Positions 1 to 5,370 of a DNA stretch of 64,000 bases are shown piece after piece. The position numbers were made by a program, and so were the translations under genes. How positions within the stretch are numbered: the first letter of the stretch is position 1; every line of letters starts with the position of its first letter. The notes under the pieces were generated by a model that ran no database searches, was not told the origin of the DNA, and worked only from the letters and a program-made list of their open reading frames with translations. Source of the DNA: Arthrobacter_J sp038199985 (GTDB lineage: Bacteria; Actinomycetota; Actinomycetes; Actinomycetales; Micrococcaceae); assembly GCA_038199985.1 (NCBI GenBank), contig JBBPYK010000013.1, positions 1 through 64,000 on the forward strand, given 5' to 3'.

Positions 1-71
1 AGGAACAGTACGGAGCCTAACGCCAAGCCGTTGAGGATGGTTGCGGTGTTCGCATCGAACCATGCCAGCAT
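1..71 (-). CDS. livH: LivH-type branched-chain amino-acid ABC permease, N-terminal fragment
   Basis: Only the first 23 codons lie in the window; the gene runs off the left edge. The translated start, MLAWFDANTATILNGLALGS followed by VLF, matches the opening of LivH permeases, where an amphipathic start leads into the first membrane helix (NGLALGSVLF). The ATG at 71 lies 13 nt after the stop of the upstream binding-protein gene, with AGGG just before it, so the two are one operon. LivH forms half of the membrane channel of the Liv ABC importer for leucine, isoleucine, valine or related amides. The assignment rests on 23 residues plus context; a second in-frame ATG at 63 is possible. Confidence 0.7.
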   Translation of the reverse strand, partial: MLAWFDANTATILNGLALGSVLF

Positions 72-84
72 TTTAGATTGCCCT

Positions 85-1308
85 TCAGTCCTGGATCTCG
101 CGGAGAACCACGTTTGCGAGCTTGCCGTCTACGTCCTGCACTTCGCGAAGGTAGTAGTTCTGCTCCGGGTCGTGGTTCTCGTTGAAGCTCCACGGACCGC
201 GCGGGCTATTCTCGAACTCCCCGACCTCCGAGAGCGCCTCGGCGATCCCTGGTCCATCGGCTGACTTGGCTGACTTCAGCGCGGCCTCGATGGCTGCGGC
301 TGCGTCATAGGCCTGCATGGCATAAACCGTGGGTACCTCGTCATAGGCTGCCTTGTAGGCTTCTACGAATTTTTTGTTGATCTCGGAATCGAGCGTGGGG
401 CTGTAGTTCAGGGACGTCTGGATTCCGAGGGCTGCATCGCCCTGGGCTTCCAAAACATCGCCTTCGACAATGAAGCCGTTGCCGTAGAGCTGGGCTTCCT
501 TGGCCAAGCCGAAGGTGGAGTACTGCTGGACGAAGTTCGCCGCTTCCGCACCTGCGTAGAAGGCGAAGACGGCGGATGCCCCGGAGCTGCGAATCTTGCT
601 GAGGTACGGCTGCCAATCGCTCGTTGAACCGAAGGGCGTGAAGGTTTCGCCAGCTACCTTGCCTCCGGCCGCCTCGAATTGCTCCCGGAACCCGTCAACG
701 TGCTCTTGTCCCGCGGCGTAGTCGGCTGCGATGAGGTAAACGGAACCGTCACCGACTTCCTCTGCGACGTGCTTGCCGATGGCCCCGCTCACCTCGCCGT
801 TGGTGTATGAGGTGCGCCAGATGTAGGGGGAGGGCTCGGCGGTGATGTCATTAGCGCCAGCGTTGGCAATAATGAGCGGCACCTCCGCCTGGATGAACGA
901 ATCTTTTATCCCCAGCGCCGTAGCGGAGCTGACGATTCCGGTGACGACGTCGGCTTTGTCCTGCTTGATCAGACGCGACGTGGCTGGAATGGCTGTTTGT
1001 GGGCCCTCGCCGGTGTCAGCACTGACCACCTTGATGTCGTAACCGCTGAGCTTGTTATCCGCCTGGTCCAGGTAGAGCTCGAAGCCCTGCGTCATGTCCT
1101 CGCCCAGACCGGCGTAAACGCCAGATTGGGGGACCGCCAGGCCAACAGTGACGGTATCGCCGGAGCCATTTGCCCCGCCGTCGCCCCCCTCGGCGTCGTC
1201 GGTATCAAGGCTGCCGCCACCACAGGCGGTGAGCATCAGCAGTGAGCCAGCTAAGAGGGCGGTGGTGCGGCATGCCGCGCGGCCACCCCGGAAGAAGGTT
1301 TTAGACAT
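85..1308 (-). CDS. Branched-chain amino-acid/amide ABC transporter substrate-binding lipoprotein (LivJ-like)
   Basis: A 407-residue periplasmic-binding-protein-like lipoprotein of the Liv/Urt class (type I fold, Peripla_BP_6). The start at 1308 is chosen because AGAAGGGATG lies 6-7 nt upstream; an ATG 21 nt earlier has no such site. Residues 1-28 are a lipoprotein signal peptide ending LTAC, with Cys29 as the lipidation site, followed by a Gly/Asp-rich linker. The mature part keeps family landmarks such as VGLAVPQSGVYAGLGEDM near the N-terminus and the ANAGAND segment. It precedes livH with a 13-nt gap, so it is the first visible gene of an uptake operon running leftwards. The ligand cannot be told from sequence; relatives bind branched-chain amino acids, amides or urea. 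Confidence 0.85.
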   Translation of the reverse strand: MSKTFFRGGRAACRTTALLAGSLLMLTACGGGSLDTDDAEGGDGGANGSGDTVTVGLAVPQSGVYAGLGEDMTQGFELYLDQADNKLSGYDIKVVSADTGEGPQTAIPATSRLIKQDKADVVTGIVSSATALGIKDSFIQAEVPLIIANAGANDITAEPSPYIWRTSYTNGEVSGAIGKHVAEEVGDGSVYLIAADYAAGQEHVDGFREQFEAAGGKVAGETFTPFGSTSDWQPYLSKIRSSGASAVFAFYAGAEAANFVQQYSTFGLAKEAQLYGNGFIVEGDVLEAQGDAALGIQTSLNYSPTLDSEINKKFVEAYKAAYDEVPTVYAMQAYDAAAAIEAALKSAKSADGPGIAEALSEVGEFENSPRGPWSFNENHDPEQNYYLREVQDVDGKLANVVLREIQD

Positions 1309-1648
1309 TTTTACATCCCTTCTGGGCACACGAAACGCGTGCGTTTGGGTGAGTGAGATCTCGCCGAGGAACCTTCTAAGGCTGCGGCGCCGAGTGCATG
1401 CTGGTTCACGGTGTTGTACTTCCCCAACCGTTTACCACGCATTTTCGCCCTCGTCCTCATTGATGGGTCTTACGCAAATCAGCATCGCACAATCGAAGAC
1501 GGTATACAACGGTATTGACGACCGTAATCAAACAGTGATATCGCCGGAGGGTAGCTACGCGGCCATCATTGTGCCGATCGGATCGCCAACAAAATCACCA
1601 CCACACCCTTGAGGATGTGGTGGTGATGGTGGGGCGGGAGGCGGGATG
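1309..1648. other. Intergenic region upstream of the liv operon
   Basis: A 340-bp stretch between the liv binding-protein gene and the MarR-like gene. I see no gene. It holds a clear hairpin (1594-1627) that can end transcription of the MarR-like gene, and a repeated heptamer ACGGTAT at 1499-1515 (on the opposite strand ATACCGT twice, close to TTGTATAC). This could be a regulator site for the liv promoter, since it lies about 190-210 bp upstream of the liv start. No convincing -35/-10 pair was identified. Confidence 0.4.
1594..1627 (-). terminator. Rho-independent terminator-like hairpin after the MarR-like gene
   Basis: Perfect 12-bp inverted repeat (ATCACCACCACA / TGTGGTGGTGAT) with a 10-nt loop, 22 nt beyond the stop of the MarR-like gene. 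On the minus strand the stem is followed by a T-rich run (TTTTGTT), as expected for an intrinsic terminator. Confidence 0.7.
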
Positions 1649-2089
1649 TTACGGAATGGGCTGCTGCTTATTGTCGCCCCAACCAAGGTTCCTCGCCATC
1701 CGTTCGAGGACGGCAACAGTGGTCTCATAGTCCGCATCCGTGACGCCATCCGTAACTTGCGCCCGGTTCTCCGCCACCACTTCGCTGAGGATGGCCATAC
1801 TGTTCCGGCCGAGTTCCTCCAGCGAGTACAGACCATCGGATTGAGAGACCCAACCGCTCTCGGTCAGTTCTTCCAGATGCTCGGGGATGGTTTCTCCGCC
1901 CGGCAAACTGAGGAACGGCTCGAGCTCGGACTCCAACTCCGATACCGTCGTCGGCCTCTCCGCCAACAGGTTCAGAAGTTGCCACTGGCGGCGAGTCACG
2001 CCGTGCTCCTCCAACATGGACTCAAACCTCGAATCCACGAGACCGTCAACGAGCTTCAGCCAAAAACCAATAGGTCGATTGTGTTCCAT
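1649..2089 (-). CDS. MarR-like winged-helix transcriptional regulator
   Basis: 146 residues. The segment around residues 28-80 (TRRQWQLLNLLAERPTTVSE onward, then an acidic helix and ESGWVSQSDGLYSLEELG as a wing-like hairpin) has the size and pattern of a MarR/PadR winged helix, and the C-terminal helices would serve dimerisation. The ATG at 2089 is preceded by GTAGGG. The region over the start is part of a 47-bp direct repeat found again at 2870-2916 upstream of the next gene, and contains the small inverted repeat CCCTTGTAGGG, a candidate operator. The target is probably itself and the neighbouring gene (inference). Family assignment is by pattern only. Confidence 0.6.
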   Translation of the reverse strand: MEHNRPIGFWLKLVDGLVDSRFESMLEEHGVTRRQWQLLNLLAERPTTVSELESELEPFLSLPGGETIPEHLEELTESGWVSQSDGLYSLEELGRNSMAILSEVVAENRAQVTDGVTDADYETTVAVLERMARNLGWGDNKQQPIP

Positions 2090-2108
2090 GACACAACCCT
2101 ACAAGGGA
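2062..2108. repeat. 47-bp direct repeat, copy A (over the start of the MarR-like gene)
   Basis: Matches 2870-2916 at 43 of 47 positions by direct alignment. It covers the ribosome binding site, the ATG and about nine codons of the MarR-like gene, and contains CCCTTGTAGGG on the minus strand. See copy B. Confidence 0.85.
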
Positions 2109-2134
2109 GGGTAGTTTCCTCGAAAGCGTTACTG

Positions 2135-2848
2135 CTATCCCAAGCCGATCATGAGTTGCTGGAAGGTGCTTCGGCTACCCGCGTGCCCGTTGCTCGTCAT
2201 GGAATGAATCATGGCCTTGGTTAACCACTCTTCCGGCAGCCAATCTCGTCCGATCAGTTGAGGGTGAGTAGGGCTGCACGTCGAGGCCCAGAGCAGGAAG
2301 ACCAATTCTGCCCAGTCCGAATGGAGCACCCACGACACGGGGCCCGTCGCCGATTGTCCCTGAATGTTCAATGACGAAGGGCCAGCGAGCGACGCCAAAT
2401 GGATGCTCGAGAAGTCCCAAGCGAGGATTGCGTGTGGAGTATGCATGTAAAAACCGTAGTTACCCACGTTCAACGTACCCTGATCAATTTGCATCCACTG
2501 TGGCTGAGCCATAGCCCGTGCTCTTGAACGGCGGGAAGCGTTTCCCAGGGCTCGTACTGCCGCGAAACCGACCATAGCCGGAAGTGCTCCCCGGCCAACG
2601 GCAACGAAAGAGCTCGAGTTGTGCACGTAGGAACCGTCTTCAGGAGCTCGCCACTCAAGAAGTTTGAAGGGTCCGTGAGCAAAGATCCTTTCGTCGGTGC
2701 CGCCAAGCTGCATCGAGAATGGAACTGCTTTTGGAACGCGCAAATGCAGTTGCCTGCGCTTGAGTAGAACACCTATTTCCGCTGTAGCCCACAGGGCGTC
2801 GTCCCTAGCTGTCCAGTCTTCATTGCTGGATTGATTCCTATTTCTCAT
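2135..2848 (-). CDS. Hypothetical protein, family not recognised
   Basis: About 237 residues from the ATG at 2848; a TTG at 2878 would add 10 residues. Neither start has a clear ribosome binding site. The sequence has a hydrophobic stretch around residues 90-100 (GALPAMVGFAAVRALG), a basic cluster (RRSRARAMA), then a part that reads like the beta strands of a PH-like or GRAM-like fold (QIDQGTLNVGNYGFYMHT, then AILAWDFSSIHLASL). Proteins that pair a short helical region with such a module occur in actinobacteria, but I cannot assign a function. Its upstream DNA is a copy of the MarR-like gene's leader, so it may be a target of that regulator, or it may lie within a rearranged locus. Confidence 0.5.
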   Translation of the reverse strand: MRNRNQSSNEDWTARDDALWATAEIGVLLKRRQLHLRVPKAVPFSMQLGGTDERIFAHGPFKLLEWRAPEDGSYVHNSSSFVAVGRGALPAMVGFAAVRALGNASRRSRARAMAQPQWMQIDQGTLNVGNYGFYMHTPHAILAWDFSSIHLASLAGPSSLNIQGQSATGPVSWVLHSDWAELVFLLWASTCSPTHPQLIGRDWLPEEWLTKAMIHSMTSNGHAGSRSTFQQLMIGLG

Positions 2849-2869
2849 GGAGTCAACGTCGCCGAAGTC

Positions 2870-2916
2870 AAAAACCAATAGGTGGATTATGTTTCATGGC
2901 ACAACCCTACAAGGGA
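2870..2916. repeat. 47-bp direct repeat, copy B, with an abortive 9-codon reading frame
   Basis: Near-identical to 2062-2108 (four mismatches). On the minus strand it carries the same GTAGGG-spaced ATG (2897), but the frame reads MKHNPPIGF and then stops at 2868-2870, where the MarR-like gene continues as GFWLKL. Beyond the core, weaker similarity (GTTGAC spaced alike) continues into the gene. It is either a duplicated regulator start that has decayed, or a conserved operator plus short leader peptide ahead of the hypothetical gene. Confidence 0.8.
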
Positions 2917-3010
2917 CTGTTGTACCCCCGAGCTTGTTGCCCCTCGACCTCGGCCGCAACCTTGGCGATGCTGGACAGTGCATTGGACCCGTGCGGCGAA
3001 AGGAGGGGCC

Positions 3011-3595
3011 ATGAACAGGGACAGCGACGAACAAGCACGCAAAATGCAGCGGGCCGCAGAGTATCGTGCCGCGCGGGGGGCTGGCAGGGAGCCCGACGGC
3101 GAGGCAGCCAGCCCTGGTCCGGCGTCGCACTATGTTGGTGACGTTGCGGCCAAAGCGGAGTCCGCTGTTCAGGATGCGCAGGCCAGCGGGGCATTCGACA
3201 ACCTCGAGTACGCTGGTAAACCCCTCCCCGAACTGGCCCAGAGTTTGGATCCGGACTGGTGGGTCAAAGGACTCATCGAGCGTGAGCAACTCACAGGGCT
3301 TGCGCCTGCACCATTTCTCCTGCGTAAAGAAGACGCCGAACTCGATGAGCTCTTGGACAAGCAGCACTCAGAGGCGCGAGTCCGAGAAACCCTTGAAGAG
3401 TTCAACGCCCGCATTATCGAAGCACGCAGGCAATTACTGGGCGGCCCACCCGTGGTGACCAAACTGCGCGACATGGAGCAGGAACTCATCCGCTGGCGGG
3501 AAAGGCGCGCAGCGCGCATCGCTGCAATCAGCCAGCCCGACAAAAAGATTGCCGAACGTTCGCGCCCCTGGTGGCGGCGCCGTCGTCGTGCGTGA
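3011..3595 (+). CDS. DUF1992 (DnaJ homologue subfamily C member 28-like conserved domain) protein
   Basis: 194 residues. The central part (about residues 50-130) has the DUF1992 pattern: a short helix, GAFDNLEYAGKPLP, a DPDWWVKGLIERE segment and a charged helix with LRKEDAELDELL. The tail (PWWRRRRRA) is strongly basic. This is the conserved domain of human DNAJC28-like proteins and of bacterial YhdN-like proteins; its biochemical role is unknown. The ATG at 3011 is preceded by AAAGGAGGGG, which settles the start against upstream alternatives. It stands alone, divergent from the hypothetical gene and convergent with the fic gene. Confidence 0.8.
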   Translation: MNRDSDEQARKMQRAAEYRAARGAGREPDGEAASPGPASHYVGDVAAKAESAVQDAQASGAFDNLEYAGKPLPELAQSLDPDWWVKGLIEREQLTGLAPAPFLLRKEDAELDELLDKQHSEARVRETLEEFNARIIEARRQLLGGPPVVTKLRDMEQELIRWRERRAARIAAISQPDKKIAERSRPWWRRRRRA

Positions 3596-3650
3596 GCAAT
3601 AGGATGGTTCGTGAAGTCCGGAGTTTAATTGTCAACAGCGTGAGAATTCG

Positions 3651-3691
3651 TTCAGGATTCAGGATTCAGGATTCAGGATTCAGGATTCAGG
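3651..3691. repeat. Heptanucleotide tandem repeat AGGATTC, five full copies
   Basis: Five perfect head-to-tail copies of AGGATTC (3654-3688) with partial copies at each side. The stop codon of the fic gene (3680-3682) lies inside the array, so its last two codons and stop (GAA TCC TGA on the minus strand) are made of repeat units. Copy-number change would alter only the 3' untranslated part as long as two units remain. Confidence 0.95.
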
Positions 3692-4522
3692 GCGACAATC
3701 GACAATGAACTGCATGAGCGGCGTGGCGTCGGCGTCAGCACAAAGTGCGATCAAGTGCTGGTTGAACTCCAGCCTGCGGTTGAAAGGAATGGAAATCGCA
3801 TCATGGCCAGAAGCCATCAGTATGCCGTTCATCATCAGTCTTGACGTCCGCTTGTTGCCGTCAAAGTAGAACTGGCCACGAGCTCCAAAACAGAAGTAGG
3901 TAATGCCGCGTTCTACAGGGTTCTTCAAAGCTGACAAGAAGCGCAGGCCCTGGTCGTACTCGTCTCGAAGCGCCTCACCGCCGTCATCGCAGCCCGTCGC
4001 CCTGAACGTCCCCCGTTCACCAAGGTTCACGGTTCCACCACCACCCGCTGTGCCTTCACCCCGGAAGTGGCCGGATTCAATGGCTTCGTGGGGTGCAACG
4101 ATGGCATGAAGGCCGTCTGAAATGAGCTTTGATGCCTCAAATCGTTCACTGTTCACCAGATCGCGCAATCGTTTAGTTGACTCGCCCAGAGCCAAAACCT
4201 GCTGCTCATCATCCAGCCGGTGGCCACCAACTGTTACCCCTTCCAGGAGAGTCTGTACCTCCGGCAGTGTGTACGGGTTCCCCTCAAGGGCGGCGGCATC
4301 CCAAACGTGGCTGGCAAGCTGTCCCTGAAAGCGTGCAGTAGCCCTCTTAACCGGCATGGGGAGCATCACGTGCCATGGCACAGAAGAGGAGTCCCAGCTG
4401 AAACCCAAAGCTTCAATATGGCGCGCGTTCGTCGACCGGACATCATCTGCTTCAGGTCCCGACTGCCGGGGAACCTTTTTATACTGGCGAGAGTCGACAT
4501 CCCAACCTTCGTGTTCAGCCAT
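3680..4522 (-). CDS. Fic/DOC family protein with Gln at the catalytic His position
   Basis: 280 residues. Fic enzymes transfer AMP (or other nucleotide or phosphate groups) to target proteins. The N-terminal part carries WDAAALEGNPYTLPEV (residues 74-89), like the inhibitory helix that supplies a Glu (here E80) in class II Fic proteins. The Fic core at 217-228 reads QFYFDGNKRTSR. D221, G222, N223, R225 and R228 of HxFxDGNxRxxR are present, but the His is Gln217 and the Phe is Tyr219. The ATG at 4522 overlaps the end of the XRE gene by 8 nt and has GGGAGGAAG upstream, so the two are translationally coupled. It is either a catalytically altered subgroup or an inactive member. The gene ends inside a heptamer repeat. 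Confidence 0.85.
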   Translation of the reverse strand: MAEHEGWDVDSRQYKKVPRQSGPEADDVRSTNARHIEALGFSWDSSSVPWHVMLPMPVKRATARFQGQLASHVWDAAALEGNPYTLPEVQTLLEGVTVGGHRLDDEQQVLALGESTKRLRDLVNSERFEASKLISDGLHAIVAPHEAIESGHFRGEGTAGGGGTVNLGERGTFRATGCDDGGEALRDEYDQGLRFLSALKNPVERGITYFCFGARGQFYFDGNKRTSRLMMNGILMASGHDAISIPFNRRLEFNQHLIALCADADATPLMQFIVDCRPES

Positions 4523-5237
4523 GGTCTTCCTCCCAATCGCGGGTCAGCTGTTCGGCCTGCCGCATAGTTTCGGGCATCCCAAAGCAATCCAGAATCACCT
4601 GAATAGGGTCTACCCAAACGATGCCTTCCTCGTGCCAAATGCCTGACTCGGTAGTCGAATTCATGGGGAGGACTATCACTTCAGCTCCAGACCTCGCGGA
4701 TGTGATGGAGGCTGCCGCCTGCCCCGGATTTTCGGAATAGATGATCACGGGGCCACCTGTCGAGTCTGCTCCGATGCGGACTGCGGCTGGAGCACCGCTT
4801 GCGGCCCAACGATTACGGGTCGCTGATACTGCTGAGCACACCCGGAGAAACGACCAATTACTGGTAATCCTCATGACACCAGGGCGGAGCCTGGGGTTTG
4901 CGCCCGCCCCTGCTTCTCTGGCCAGTTCACGGGGATGAGGGTTGCCATCAGGCTTGACCCACCGCATCAATAGTTCCGCAGCTTCCGGTGCCGGTTGATT
5001 CTTCTGGCCTCCCAATATACTTCGGGCTGCCGTGATCAACTCCGGCATGCAGAGCGGCTCTGCTGGACTCGGCATCTGGAGGTTGAGCGCGGCCAGCACC
5101 CGCGACGCCATTGTCAGAGTCGGATCGATTGAACCCTTCTCGATCCTGGTGATGGTCGACACAGAGACGCCAGCGCGCCTGGCTACCTCAGTGCGGCTGT
5201 ACTTGGACTCTCGAATGGCGTGCTGAACCATTTGCAT
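4515..5237 (-). CDS. XRE-family regulator / putative antitoxin with AbiEi-like C-terminal region
   Basis: 240 residues. Residues 6-50 form a Cro/C1-type helix-turn-helix (SRTEVARRAGVSVSTITRIE). The C-terminal third (GGPVIIYSENPGQAA onward, then VWVDPIQVILDCFGMPETMR) resembles the tail of AbiEi-type antitoxins and related proteins, where a DPxQxxLD motif is typical; this is by pattern only. It is the first gene of a two-gene unit with fic, overlapping it by 8 nt. A perfect 24-bp palindrome abuts the start codon, which points to autoregulation. The first ATG (5237) sits at the expected start of transcription, suggesting a leaderless message; a second ATG is two codons later. Confidence 0.8.
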   Translation of the reverse strand: MQMVQHAIRESKYSRTEVARRAGVSVSTITRIEKGSIDPTLTMASRVLAALNLQMPSPAEPLCMPELITAARSILGGQKNQPAPEAAELLMRWVKPDGNPHPRELAREAGAGANPRLRPGVMRITSNWSFLRVCSAVSATRNRWAASGAPAAVRIGADSTGGPVIIYSENPGQAAASITSARSGAEVIVLPMNSTTESGIWHEEGIVWVDPIQVILDCFGMPETMRQAEQLTRDWEEDHG

Positions 5238-5260
5238 ATAAGCAACTATAGTTGCTTATA
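5237..5260. promoter_or_regulatory. Perfect 24-bp palindromic operator of the XRE/fic unit
   Basis: The 24 bases 5237-5260 are identical to their reverse complement; the half-site is TATAAGCAACTA. It overlaps the probable -10 box and touches the start codon, so a bound XRE dimer would block RNA polymerase. A perfect palindrome of this length is very unlikely by chance. Confidence 0.9.
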
Positions 5261-5274
5261 TTGCGGATACGCAA
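5245..5274 (-). promoter_or_regulatory. Promoter of the XRE/fic unit, predicted leaderless
   Basis: On the minus strand TTGCGT (5274-5269) is the -35 box, followed by an 18-bp spacer and TATAGT (5250-5245) as the -10 box. The ATG at 5237 begins 7 nt after the -10 box, about where transcription should start, and no ribosome binding site precedes it. Leaderless mRNAs are common in actinobacteria. Confidence 0.65.
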
Positions 5275-5313
5275 CAGGTGACATTACCGGGTGACTCCGG
5301 CGACAAACCCCGA

Positions 5314-5338
5314 CTTCGCGCCAGAAAGAGCGCGGAAG
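5314..5338 (-). terminator. Possible weak terminator after uvrA2-like gene
   Basis: Imperfect hairpin CTTCGCGC / GCGCGGAAG with one bulged base and an 8-nt loop, 33 nt beyond the stop of the UvrA2-like gene. No clear T-run follows, so the call is weak. Confidence 0.35.
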
Positions 5339-5370
5339 CCATCAGTCGGCAGGGCTCCTACCCGCAAGAC

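Noticed and set aside
1646..2224. 192-codon plus-strand frame opposite the MarR-like gene
   Set aside because: The minus-strand gene has an HTH pattern, a ribosome binding site and a terminator; the plus frame lacks all three.
3651..3691. Possible CRISPR-like array
   Set aside because: The units are 7 bp with no spacers; it is a simple tandem repeat.
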